Source: an uncultured Pseudomonadota bacterium
GTDB lineage: Bacteria > Pseudomonadota > Gammaproteobacteria > Burkholderiales > Burkholderiaceae_C
Reading direction: 5' to 3'
Assembly (NCBI GenBank): GCA_900320815.1
Contig: ONTY01000092.1
Location: 1-9,408, forward strand
DNA: 9,408 nucleotides
Shown here: positions 1 through 6,949 of the stretch, piece by piece
How the letters are laid out: each line of letters opens with the position of its first letter
Position numbering within the stretch: position 1 is the stretch's first letter
Made by a program: the position numbers and the translations under genes
Notes under the pieces: model-generated
What the model was told of the DNA's origin: nothing
Databases searched by the model: none
Seen by the model: only the letters and a program-made list of their open reading frames with translations

Positions 1-436
1 TGGTGCTGCGCATGATGAAGTAGTCCTTGTCTTTGGCTTGTTCCATGCGGCGCTGGCGCAGTGTGCCGTGGTTTTCTCCGGTGTGGCGGTCGGTTTTGAG
101 TGTGGGGATACGCCAGCGGCGGAAGGCAAACCAGGCGCCAGAAAAGTCTTCAGGCACTGTTTCCGGGGCGCCGATGCGGGCGTAGTCGCGCATCCAGGCG
201 CTGGCGCGCAGGTACTGCTGCACGAGGGCGTCCAGTTCGCCCAGCGTGCTGGCAAAGATGCGCAGCGTGCCGTGGCTTTTGTCGCTTTGCGGAATGGCGA
301 GCGCGTAGGTGTGAGGATGGTGCGCAAAGAATGGGTGCAGCAGCGCCAGCATGTGCCCGCGCAGCAGCGGGGCGCTCATGCCGGTGTCTTTGCCCGGCGA
401 GAGCGCGGCCATGTCGCAATAAACCTTGGGCTGCAT
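1..436 (-). CDS. cas6f: Cas6f/Csy4 crRNA-processing endoribonuclease, partial (3' end off window)
   Basis: This is the last cas gene visible. Its ATG overlaps the csy3 stop (TGATG), with GGAG 8 bases upstream, so translation is probably coupled. The frame stays open for 145 codons to the window edge; the family is usually about 185-190 residues, so about 40 should follow outside. Cas6f cuts pre-crRNA at the repeat hairpin and stays bound to the 3' end as part of the Csy complex. The stretch around residues 34-63 (His34, the ALAIP strand, then TLRIFASTLGEL) parallels the catalytic His29 region of P. aeruginosa Csy4, making His34 the best catalytic candidate, with His28 second. An RQRR cluster at 127-130 matches the start of the arginine-rich RNA-binding helix. 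That helix looks about 20 residues shorter than in P. aeruginosa before the FIMRST strand at 140-145. Identification rests on position plus this partial similarity. Confidence 0.85.
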   Translation of the reverse strand, partial: MQPKVYCDMAALSPGKDTGMSAPLLRGHMLALLHPFFAHHPHTYALAIPQSDKSHGTLRIFASTLGELDALVQQYLRASAWMRDYARIGAPETVPEDFSGAWFAFRRWRIPTLKTDRHTGENHGTLRQRRMEQAKDKDYFIMRST

Positions 437-1503
437 CAGGCGCTCTCCGAGAAGACGCCGCCGCGAATCATGCACGCAAGCAGGAACATGCCTTTTTCGC
501 TATCGGGGTTCATGGCTGCGTCCAAGTCGTCAATTTGCTGCATGTATTTGAAGCCGGAGTCGGCGTTGTTGCGGAAGAAAAGCTGTGCATCAAGGCTGGC
601 GCCGTTGGGTTCGACGGGGAGGGGGATTTGCCGCGCGGCAAAGTCGGGATACCAAGTGTCAATGGTGCGGATGGCGTTGGAGATTTTCTGGTCGCGCAGG
701 GCGGCTTGGGCGAGTTTTTTGGGGGAATTTTTATCATGATTTTCCTCCGCATCGCCAACGCAGTATAGTGGACGCGCAAAACCTTTCTCTTTACCCTCAA
801 GATAGTTTTGCGAGGGGAAGACTTCAATTGCGCCGCGTGCGCCGAAGTCAACATCCGCTTCAATGATGAGGGTGGCGTCGCGTGCGCCGCACAAGCCTTT
901 GGCGATGTAGGCGGCGACTTTTTCTTCGTCAGGCGAATAGTTGCCAAAGCTGTTGAGCGGGATGTCAAGAGCGTTGAAGGTCATGGGCTGCTCACCCGCC
1001 GGCGTGATGCGCACGAGCACATGGGCGGCGGCAGCACGGTTGCGCCAGAGCCAGCGCCCGTTGGCCAGGTTGCGGGCGTAGCGGCGTGCCAGCTCTTGCA
1101 GGCCGGTGCCGGTTTTGGCTTTGGCGATAAAGGCGCTCCATGCTTGGCGGAAGCGTTGCAGTTCTGCGGTGTCGTCCGTTTTGCTAGGGGCGCAGGCGAA
1201 CAGCGCCTGTGCAATATCAAGGAAGCGCAGTTCAAAGCGCACGCGCAGCTTGGCGGCGTCCGGGGCGAGCTTGGCGGTGTCCGTGGTCTGGATGTTGGAG
1301 ACTTCTTCGCGCTTGGCGCTGGCTGCGGCAGCCTGCTCTTTTTTGGCGCTTTTCTTGACGATGTTTTGTGTGCCACGAATGCCGTGGCGGATAACGTGCA
1401 GCGGCGTGGTGGAGCCGTCATCGAGCAGGTTGAAAAAAAGTGCATCGCTTGCCAACAGGCAGCGCTGGAACGAGAGCACGCCGGGGAGTTTTTTGAAAGA
1501 CAT
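436..1503 (-). CDS. csy3: Csy3/Cas7f, crRNA backbone subunit of type I-F surveillance complex
   Basis: Csy3 polymerises (six copies in P. aeruginosa) along the crRNA spacer to form the backbone of the Csy complex. This 355-residue protein matches P. aeruginosa Csy3 over its whole length, as recalled from memory. Conserved blocks are LPGVLSFQR (6-14), IRGTQN (42-47), NIQTTD (70-75), the strongly conserved ELARRYARNLANGRWLWRNR (137-156), EVFPSQ (227-232), NAIRTIDTWYPD (276-287) and MIRGGVF (345-351). I chose the ATG at 1503 over a TTG at 1521 because AAGGAG lies 7 bases upstream of it and family members begin near this Met. It has a Lys/Ala-rich stretch at 50-66 and about 10 extra residues at 260-271 just before the NAIRTIDTWYPD block. 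The gene starts 19 bases after the csy2 stop and overlaps cas6f by one base. Confidence 0.96.
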   Translation of the reverse strand: MSFKKLPGVLSFQRCLLASDALFFNLLDDGSTTPLHVIRHGIRGTQNIVKKSAKKEQAAAASAKREEVSNIQTTDTAKLAPDAAKLRVRFELRFLDIAQALFACAPSKTDDTAELQRFRQAWSAFIAKAKTGTGLQELARRYARNLANGRWLWRNRAAAAHVLVRITPAGEQPMTFNALDIPLNSFGNYSPDEEKVAAYIAKGLCGARDATLIIEADVDFGARGAIEVFPSQNYLEGKEKGFARPLYCVGDAEENHDKNSPKKLAQAALRDQKISNAIRTIDTWYPDFAARQIPLPVEPNGASLDAQLFFRNNADSGFKYMQQIDDLDAAMNPDSEKGMFLLACMIRGGVFSESA

Positions 1504-1510
1504 GGGGTTT

Positions 1511-1516
1511 CTCCTT
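1511..1516 (-). promoter_or_regulatory. Ribosome binding site deciding the csy3 start
   Basis: AAGGAG on the minus strand lies 7 bases before the ATG at 1503. It also lies downstream of the in-frame TTG at 1521, so it can serve only the ATG. This removes six residues from the longest reading frame. Confidence 0.85.
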
Positions 1517-1522
1517 TTCAAG

Positions 1523-2365
1523 TCAGGGAAGTTTTTGATAAATCCGGAAAGCCGCGAGTTTTGAGGTGTCGGTGCTTATCCATTCGGGGCGCCAAAGCGT
1601 ATATTTGGCTTCATCCTTTTCAAGAATGTCGCGCAGGGAGCGGTATTGCACCAGGCCGACGAGTGGCTCGGCGAAGGCGTGCGGGTAGCCTTCGCGGGCG
1701 CCGGCGCGCTGCTCAAACGGTGTGATGGCGGCGTAACCAAGGCAGGCGGCGGAGAGCCAGCCCATGCCGTCGCCTGTGGCTGGTTTGTGCCCAAGGGCGG
1801 CGACAAATTTTTCAGCGCGGTTGCCTGAGCCGCTTTCCATCAGGTCACGCCTGTCCATGACGAGGTAGCCGGTGCGGATGCCTTTGTTCAGGGCATCGTC
1901 CAAATCTTCAAAAACCTCCGGCTTGTCCATGCCCGTGACAAGTCCACCTGCCATGCGCCCATTGCGCAACCACTGGGCGGCTGCATCCATGTCGCTGTCG
2001 TCAAGCACTTTATTGATGCCGATGACGAGAGAAACTTCCATATGCGCGCAGGCAACGGGCTGCAGGGAAAGCGCCTGCCGGTTTTTGGAAGAATAATCGG
2101 AGCCGTTTTTGCTGGCGCCAAAGGTATACGCCGCGCCGCGTCGCAGTTGCGGGTTGAAGCGCCCATAGTGGCGTTCGCCGAGCGGCGTCATGCTGTGGAG
2201 AACGAAGGCGATGGATTTCACCTTGTCGGCTATATCCAGTTCGCGCCCCAGTGCGTGCGCCATGAACCAGGCTGCCAGCACAGGCGGGCCGCCGATCAGA
2301 AATGCGGCGTTATAAATGTTGGCCTGCTGCACGCGCAGGTGGGGCAACACGAGGTAGCTCATCAT
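1523..2365 (-). CDS. csy2: Csy2/Cas5f, crRNA 5'-handle-binding subunit
   Basis: Csy2 pairs with Csy1 at the foot of the I-F complex, where it binds the crRNA 5' handle. Signature stretches parallel to P. aeruginosa Csy2 are YLVLPHLRVQQANIYNAAF (4-22), the WFMAHALGRELD segment (33-44), AHMEVSLVIGIN (107-118), RNGRMAGGLV (134-143), GWLSAACLGYAAITPF (202-217), FAEPLVGLVQYRSLRDI (231-247) and the C-terminal LWRPEW (257-262). At 280 residues it is about 45 shorter than the P. aeruginosa protein, mainly through loss of loop sequence after residue 145. It overlaps csy1 by 4 bases (ATGA). Two adjacent ATGs (2365 and 2362) could start it; GGAGG at 2376-2380 leaves 10 bases to the first, so I use that one. 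Confidence 0.92.
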   Translation of the reverse strand: MMSYLVLPHLRVQQANIYNAAFLIGGPPVLAAWFMAHALGRELDIADKVKSIAFVLHSMTPLGERHYGRFNPQLRRGAAYTFGASKNGSDYSSKNRQALSLQPVACAHMEVSLVIGINKVLDDSDMDAAAQWLRNGRMAGGLVTGMDKPEVFEDLDDALNKGIRTGYLVMDRRDLMESGSGNRAEKFVAALGHKPATGDGMGWLSAACLGYAAITPFEQRAGAREGYPHAFAEPLVGLVQYRSLRDILEKDEAKYTLWRPEWISTDTSKLAAFRIYQKLP

Positions 2366-3528
2366 CGGAAGTTTTCCTCCAGCATGTTTTCAAGGCTGGC
2401 GCGTGCGCTGCCATCAAGCAGCAGCAGGCGTTTTTGTTCGCGACCCTGTGGCGCCAGCATCCAGCGTACGGTTTGCACTGACATTGCACGCGGCCATTCC
2501 TTGTTGCGTAGGCGGCTGTCCAGCAAGGCGCGCATTTCAAAAGGAAGGTCGGGCGAGGCCAAGGCAAATTGGGGCGGGTCAGTTTCTGGAATGCGCACCT
2601 CGTGCGGCAGCTCAGCGGCAAATTGCCACAGCAGCTTTTCCGCTGCGGCGCCTGCGGCAAGCACGGCGGCGGCAATGGCGGCAATGAGGCGCTCTTCACG
2701 TTCACGCTCGCGCAGCGTGATGGTGTGCCCGGGCTTGGGGTTCAGCAAAACTTTGTCCCTGAATGCCACATAGTTTTTCACGGCATTTTGGAACGTACCG
2801 CGCCGGTGGACGCTGATGCGAACGCCAGAGTAGTAAAGTGCAAAGGCTTGTTTGAGTTCGGCGGGTTGGCGCGGGGCGCCAAGCATGATGGGTTGCTGCA
2901 TGGAGCGCACCAGCCCACCGATATTTTGCGGGTTGGAGCCGCCAATGCCGAATTGCGCCTGGCGCAGTTTTTGCACGGGTGCGTCAGCCGTGTTGTCAGC
3001 CTGTTCATTGTGCCGTGTGACCAAACCGCTTTCACTGTCAAACAGCAGGGCGCACAAGCCATTTGATGTGATTGGCGTCAGGCTGACATAGCCCCCGGTT
3101 TCGCCGTCTTTGGGAATGAGCAACTGGCGCAGGCGGTGGTCAACAAATTCAGTGCCGACAGGATAAGCTGTATTTTTTGCAGCCTCCAGTCCACTGTGGA
3201 TAGCTGCTTTTTCTTCTCCACTAGCCGGTGCAGCCAAAGGATTGCCGTTGAGCAGCCACCTGATTTGTTTGAAGACGGTTGCTGTCGGCGCCTTGTCTTT
3301 TGGTGCCGTGTTTCCAGCGTAGTCCAATGGAACGGTCAGGTTGTCAGCCAGCAAGGTGCGAAGGGACAGGTATGGCAAATCCAGTGCGGCATCGCGCACC
3401 AGCCTGATGCCGACAAGCTGCGCATTGGAGTTGACTGTCTTGCCATTGAAATGTACCAGTTGACTCGCCACTTCAGAATACTGCTCTGGTGGGATTTTTT
3501 CCCATTTCTCTTTTGTTTTGGTTGCCAT
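2362..3528 (-). CDS. csy1: Csy1/Cas8f-like large subunit of type I-F surveillance complex
   Basis: Csy1 forms a heterodimer with Csy2, and in P. aeruginosa it contributes to PAM recognition and Cas2/3 recruitment. The clearest family signal is GIGGSNPQNIGGL (194-206), matching the FGGTKPQNISQL block of P. aeruginosa Csy1. Supporting stretches are ASQLVHFNGK (21-30), the AGNTA...ATVFKQIRWL segment (71-92) and GGYVSLTPI (145-153). Similarity elsewhere is weak. At 388 residues it is shorter than the usual 430 or so, and the deficit is N-terminal: the first recognisable block begins near residue 20 rather than near 55. The C-terminal half contains a charged LREREREER run followed by an Ala-rich probable helix (272-301). 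The ATG has AAAGGAG only 4 bases upstream, and the gene follows the cas2-cas3 stop by 32 bases. The assignment rests on the NPQN block and on operon position. Confidence 0.84.
   Translation of the reverse strand: MATKTKEKWEKIPPEQYSEVASQLVHFNGKTVNSNAQLVGIRLVRDAALDLPYLSLRTLLADNLTVPLDYAGNTAPKDKAPTATVFKQIRWLLNGNPLAAPASGEEKAAIHSGLEAAKNTAYPVGTEFVDHRLRQLLIPKDGETGGYVSLTPITSNGLCALLFDSESGLVTRHNEQADNTADAPVQKLRQAQFGIGGSNPQNIGGLVRSMQQPIMLGAPRQPAELKQAFALYYSGVRISVHRRGTFQNAVKNYVAFRDKVLLNPKPGHTITLREREREERLIAAIAAAVLAAGAAAEKLLWQFAAELPHEVRIPETDPPQFALASPDLPFEMRALLDSRLRNKEWPRAMSVQTVRWMLAPQGREQKRLLLLDGSARASLENMLEENFR
2376..2380 (-). promoter_or_regulatory. Ribosome binding site for csy2 inside csy1
   Basis: GGAGG on the minus strand lies within the last codons of csy1, 10 bases before the first of two tandem ATGs. 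It fits coupled or re-initiating translation of csy2. Confidence 0.7.
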
Positions 3529-3532
3529 AGTG

Positions 3533-3539
3533 CTCCTTT
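3533..3539 (-). promoter_or_regulatory. Ribosome binding site for csy1
   Basis: AAAGGAG on the minus strand lies 4 bases before the ATG at 3528, in the 32-base cas2-cas3/csy1 gap. It supports the short N-terminus of this Csy1, since a longer form would need to start inside cas2-cas3. Confidence 0.75.
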
Positions 3540-3560
3540 GTCTTCAAATTCTGTTCCAGC

Positions 3561-6500
3561 TTACTTGCGCCGGATACCGAAGCCCATATCATACTCGTAT
3601 TGTTGATCGTCGCGGTACGCCGACAATTCAGCCTGCATTCCTTCTTTAGGGCGAATGCTTGCGGTTTCGCAGCGGCGCTGCATCTCTGGCGGCGAAAGCG
3701 CCAGCCATGCGTTGGGGGCAGCAGGTGTGATGGCCATGTCGCGTTCGCCGTTTGGCACCCACTTTTCAAATCTGTCTGCCACTTCCCAGCGTTCATAGTG
3801 AGGAATATCGTTGTCCATGACAATGCGCCAGCGTTGTTGCGCGCCTTGCCGTTCGCGCAGCGGTGTGGCTTCATAGGGGCGGGCGCTCATGCGCCAGGCG
3901 TCAATTGGAGTGCGGATGAAAAGCCCTTCGCTGCCATTTTTATTATCATCGTCATCATCATCTTCATTGATTTGCCGCGTGCCAAACCACGGCGCAATTT
4001 GTTTTGTGATGCTGGCGTCGTCTGCTGCTGCAAAGGCGCTGCCGCCAAAGCGCAAGCCAGCGTGGATGAGCAATTCACTATTTTCCCACGGCAGCAGTGC
4101 TGCAAGGTCGTGTTGCTTGTATTGCGCGACGCCTTTTTCCGGTTCATATCCCGGCCAGATGAATGCACTTTTTTTCCCTTTACAGCAGCGCAGGTTGTAT
4201 TGCAGAACAGCGATGTTACAGCCGGAGCCAATATCAAGCAGGCGATGCCGGTTGACGCGCCCGGCGGTTTGTACGATAGATTGGGCGCTGGAGGGTTCAA
4301 TTACTGCCCAGTCAAAATCGTGGTCGCGCCCGATTTCTTCCACGGGTGTGGCGACGACGATAAAGGGGGCGTCGCTGCCTGGCGTTTTTTCAAGCAGTGT
4401 GCGGATTTCGGCGTCTTCAAGAATGTGTGCGTTTTCTTTGCCGCCATTGCCTTTGCGGGTGAGCAAAAAATCCAGACGCTGTTCTTTGTGGAAGCGGCTG
4501 ATGCGCCAGTCGCCTGCGTGGTAACAGGCGATGTGTGCGTGCGGCATTTCTTTGGCCAAATGGCGCGCCATGTCTATGGCGCCGCTGATGTTGGCCATGC
4601 GCACCAGGCCGAAGGAAAGGCGTTTGCCGCTGCGTGCGTCTTCCCAAGCGTTTTCACTGTGCAGGCGCTGCGCGGCGTGCAGGGCTGCATCAAAAAACGC
4701 ATCGGTGTTTGGCTCTGATACGGTTTGCAGAAAGGCGCGGCGGTGTGGCGGGCGCTGCTGCAGTTGGGCGCTGATGGCGCTTAAACGCTTTCCGTAGCGC
4801 GCGGCAAAGGCGGAGGCATCGTCAGGTGCGGCAAAGGCCTGCGGCGCGGTCAAATCGTCGATGAGGGCGATACCGCTGGGAGCCTCTTTGCCTTCGGCAG
4901 CGTGCCGCATGTGCCACCCGGAAATCCAGGCGGCGTGCAGCGCCTGGGCGACGGGCATGGAAAGGGTGGCGGAGGAGCAGATGAGGTTGCGGCCAAAGAA
5001 GGCAGCCAGTTGCACGAGGCGCAGCACAGCAACAAGCGCGGTGGGGTCGTAGCCGTCAATTTCGTCGAGTACGAGGTCGCTGCCCATCAGGCGCAGCAGC
5101 GCCTTGACGTGGTGCCCTTGGCGGCCCGGGTTGCCGGCTTCGTGCAAAAAGTCAATGGTAGACACGAGCAGCGGCGCGGCGAGCAGAGTGCGCTCGCGCC
5201 CGGTGGGCAGGAAGGGATCCAGCCAGCCGGGCAGCTGCGCGGCTTCACCGCTGCATTCAATTTCGTCGTCGGGCGGTGTGTTGTCTTCGTCATCTTCCTC
5301 TTGTGCGGCGTCAAAGAGTTTTTTCGCCAGTGCGTCGCCGATGACGGTGGCGATGTCGGCGCGCTGCAGGCCAAGCCCCTTTTCCAGTGCATGCCCGGTT
5401 TGCAGGGTGAGGCTGCGCAGGTTGAGGGCGATGGAGACGCGCGGCGCTTCACGCAGTGAGAGCAGACAGGCGGCGCGTAGGTTCATGCGTGTTTTGCCGC
5501 TGCCTGTGCCAGCGAGGTTGAGCACAAGGCAGGGCTGGCCGGGGTTTGCCTGCCGCCAGGCGGTGAGGGCGCCAGCGGCGCGGTTTTGCCAGTCAAAGCG
5601 CGAGCCGCTTTCTGCGGGAGCGAGGATGGCGGCCAAGGATGCTTCGGAAAGGCCGGCGAGCGCAGTGTCAGCCGGATTCAAAAAGTGCCCCATGTGCCAC
5701 ACGGCGTGGGCGGCGAGGTTGCTGACGTGCTGCAGGTGCCACGCCAGCGGCTGGTTGAGGGAGCGGCTGCCGTCTTCTTTTTCCCGTTTGGTGTTGGCGG
5801 CGCATTCCTTTTCACCGGGCGGGATGGGGGCGGTGCGTGCCGAGACGGTGTGGTCGGCAAAGATGAGTGCGGCGCGCGCCACGGTGCAGACAGCCCACCA
5901 GAGTTGCGTGGGGTGCGCGGGCGCGGGTATTTCATCCGCCAGCCTGGTGATGCGTGTTTGCAGATGTTCAAGCTGCAGCCACAGTTCCTGCGGCAGGGCG
6001 GCGTAGGGGTGGCAATACTCTTGCGCAAGTGGTGTGCCGGAGCGAAGCCGGATGTGCGAGGCGGCGATGTCAATGTCGCCGTGCTCGTTGCGTGCGAACA
6101 GTTCAGGAATGCCGCTGCGGGTGCTGCTGCGCGAACCGGCAAACAGCTTGTGATGGCTGCCGACCAGATATTCCAGCGTTTCAGCCGCACTTGCGGGAGC
6201 ATGGCTGCGGCGTGGGTCGCCGCGAAAGATGTGGCGTACGGAGAGCCACTCGTGGCGCACCGCATCAGCGTCCAGCGTGCCGGCGCGCAGCTTGTGCTGG
6301 AAGTGCTGGCTGGCTTTGCCCACGTCGTGCATCAGTCCGGCGGCAGCGGCCAGCAGGCTGGCCAGCCGCAACCAGGGGGCAAGGGGCGCGTGGCGGCGAC
6401 GCTGCGTGCGGGCGCTGCCAACGGCCACCGCCCCATCAGTGGCGAACTTGCCGCGCGCGCCGACAACCCAGAGCAGGCGCATCCGCTTGCCGGCTTCGTT

Positions 6501-6689
6501 TTGCCAACAGGCGACTGCCGTTTGCCTTGTGGCGACGCGGCGCAGTGCGGCGTGCAGCTCGCCGAGTGCCTCCTGCGTGATGGGCGTGGCCCAGGTGCGT
6601 TGGCCGACGCGGCAGGCGTAGCTGTCAAGGACGGCGCGGGTTTTTTTGAGGGCGCGTTTCTCGCATTCAGAGATGAGGAGGATGTGCAT
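3561..6689 (-). CDS. cas2-cas3: Cas2-Cas3 fusion (type I-F Cas2/3): Cas2 domain, HD nuclease, superfamily 2 helicase
   Basis: The I-F effector nuclease-helicase degrades DNA marked by the Csy complex; through its Cas2 domain it also joins Cas1 in spacer acquisition. Numbering from the ATG at 6689 (1042 residues), the start MHILLISECEKRAL and the block around RTWATPITQ match the Cas2 part of I-F Cas2/3 (about 1-95). The HD domain shows MHDVGKAS (His121-Asp122), HEWLSVRH (147-154) and SHHKL (178-182). The helicase has Walker A GTGSGKT (394-400), motif II DEID (542-545), motif III SAT (573-575) and motif VI QTAGRVNRH (807-815). All key residues are present, so it looks active. Two acidic inserts occur at about 463-475 and 909-915. 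The open frame continues upstream to ATG 6719 and TTG 6722, but family alignment favours 6689; none of these starts has a clear Shine-Dalgarno. It is the first cas gene, with no cas1 before it. Confidence 0.96.
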   Translation of the reverse strand: MHILLISECEKRALKKTRAVLDSYACRVGQRTWATPITQEALGELHAALRRVATRQTAVACWQNEAGKRMRLLWVVGARGKFATDGAVAVGSARTQRRRHAPLAPWLRLASLLAAAAGLMHDVGKASQHFQHKLRAGTLDADAVRHEWLSVRHIFRGDPRRSHAPASAAETLEYLVGSHHKLFAGSRSSTRSGIPELFARNEHGDIDIAASHIRLRSGTPLAQEYCHPYAALPQELWLQLEHLQTRITRLADEIPAPAHPTQLWWAVCTVARAALIFADHTVSARTAPIPPGEKECAANTKREKEDGSRSLNQPLAWHLQHVSNLAAHAVWHMGHFLNPADTALAGLSEASLAAILAPAESGSRFDWQNRAAGALTAWRQANPGQPCLVLNLAGTGSGKTRMNLRAACLLSLREAPRVSIALNLRSLTLQTGHALEKGLGLQRADIATVIGDALAKKLFDAAQEEDDEDNTPPDDEIECSGEAAQLPGWLDPFLPTGRERTLLAAPLLVSTIDFLHEAGNPGRQGHHVKALLRLMGSDLVLDEIDGYDPTALVAVLRLVQLAAFFGRNLICSSATLSMPVAQALHAAWISGWHMRHAAEGKEAPSGIALIDDLTAPQAFAAPDDASAFAARYGKRLSAISAQLQQRPPHRRAFLQTVSEPNTDAFFDAALHAAQRLHSENAWEDARSGKRLSFGLVRMANISGAIDMARHLAKEMPHAHIACYHAGDWRISRFHKEQRLDFLLTRKGNGGKENAHILEDAEIRTLLEKTPGSDAPFIVVATPVEEIGRDHDFDWAVIEPSSAQSIVQTAGRVNRHRLLDIGSGCNIAVLQYNLRCCKGKKSAFIWPGYEPEKGVAQYKQHDLAALLPWENSELLIHAGLRFGGSAFAAADDASITKQIAPWFGTRQINEDDDDDDNKNGSEGLFIRTPIDAWRMSARPYEATPLRERQGAQQRWRIVMDNDIPHYERWEVADRFEKWVPNGERDMAITPAAPNAWLALSPPEMQRRCETASIRPKEGMQAELSAYRDDQQYEYDMGFGIRRK
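3943..3964 (+). repeat. ATC/GTC trinucleotide run inside cas2-cas3
   Basis: A short imperfect trinucleotide run (TTATCATCGTCATCATCATC followed by TTC) encodes the Asp-rich tract at residues 909-915 of Cas2-Cas3. Slippage by whole codons would change acidic-loop length without breaking the frame. Confidence 0.6.
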
Positions 6690-6726
6690 GAGAGGGAGGA
6701 AATGTTTATGAGGAACCATCAAGGAG

Positions 6727-6808
6727 TCGTTTCAAAATCTGTCGCAAGCCTTCGGCAGCACAGATGTTCAAGAGCAAAACGCCCTCGCCCCCATAGTTTT
6801 GAAACGAT
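6727..6808. repeat. 11-bp inverted repeat enclosing a smaller hairpin, cas operon leader
   Basis: TCGTTTCAAAA at 6727-6737 is exactly complementary to TTTTGAAACGA at 6798-6808, 60 bases apart. Inside, ATCTGT (6737-6742) pairs with ACAGAT (6760-6765) around an inner GCC-TTC-GGC hairpin (6748-6756). The two stems share only base 6737, so they could form together as a branched structure. The region lies 38-119 bases upstream of the cas2-cas3 ATG at 6689, where a 5' leader, operator pair or small RNA could sit. No convincing sigma70 promoter was found around it. Confidence 0.55.
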
Positions 6809-6842
6809 TTCCCAGGCGCCGACGAGTGGCGCGCGGGGGACA

Positions 6843-6857
6843 GGTGAGCGGCTCACC
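6843..6857. repeat. Palindrome upstream of the cas operon
   Basis: GGTGAGCGGCTCACC is a perfect 7-bp inverted repeat about a single central G. It is short and nearly spacer-free, as expected of a homodimeric repressor site, though it could equally be a minor hairpin. It lies between the glycan genes and the cas genes, about 155 bases before the cas2-cas3 ATG. Confidence 0.4.
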
Positions 6858-6890
6858 GCCACAAAAAGCAGGCAGCGCCCTTCCGTTCCT

Positions 6891-6949
6891 TATACCCATT
6901 GCAATAAGGCTACATTGCCGGCAGTTTCCGCCGGCAATGAAATGATACC
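6891..6949 (+). repeat. Dispersed 59-bp repeat, copy A (downstream of the sugar transferase)
   Basis: Copy A begins TATACCCATTG, carries TTGCCGGCA at offset 24 and ends CAATGAAATGATACC. It aligns without gaps to copy B at 7594-7652 with 37 of 59 identical bases by hand count. Identity is concentrated in the two ATACC ends (53 bases apart in both copies), the central GCCGGC and the CAATGA block. It begins 7 bases beyond the sugar transferase stop and contains the hairpin at 6913-6939. Confidence 0.6.
6913..6939 (-). terminator. Hairpin after the glycan operon, possible terminator
   Basis: CATTGCCGGC and GCCGGCAATG form a perfect 10-bp stem around a 7-base loop, starting 17 bases beyond the sugar transferase stop. 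A second weaker stem, CCTTAT/ATAAGG (6888-6893 and 6904-6909), follows on the minus strand. No U-rich tract follows, so factor-independent termination is uncertain. The stem may instead be part of the repeat's own structure or an mRNA end protector. Confidence 0.5.

Noticed and set aside
150..419. Minus-strand 89-codon frame overlapping the cas6f region
   Set aside because: It is in a different frame from cas6f, which is coupled to csy3 and open to the window edge; the shorter frame is an Arg/Ala-rich shadow.
808..1725. 305-codon plus-strand frame opposite csy3 and csy2
   Set aside because: It is antisense to strongly conserved csy3 and csy2 sequence, has no recognisable domain, and reflects the third-position bias of the real genes.
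1..6689. Transposon-borne I-F3 (Tn7-like) or minimal I-F2 system
   Set aside because: I-F3 lacks cas2-cas3 and has a fused csy1-csy2; I-F2 lacks csy1 and csy2. Here cas2-cas3 is intact with all helicase and HD motifs, and csy1 and csy2 are separate genes.
6913..6939. A solitary degenerate I-F CRISPR repeat
   Set aside because: The hairpin is symmetrical CATTGCCGGC/GCCGGCAATG without the usual I-F repeat flanks, has no neighbouring copy at repeat-spacer spacing, and matches repeat copy A/B instead.
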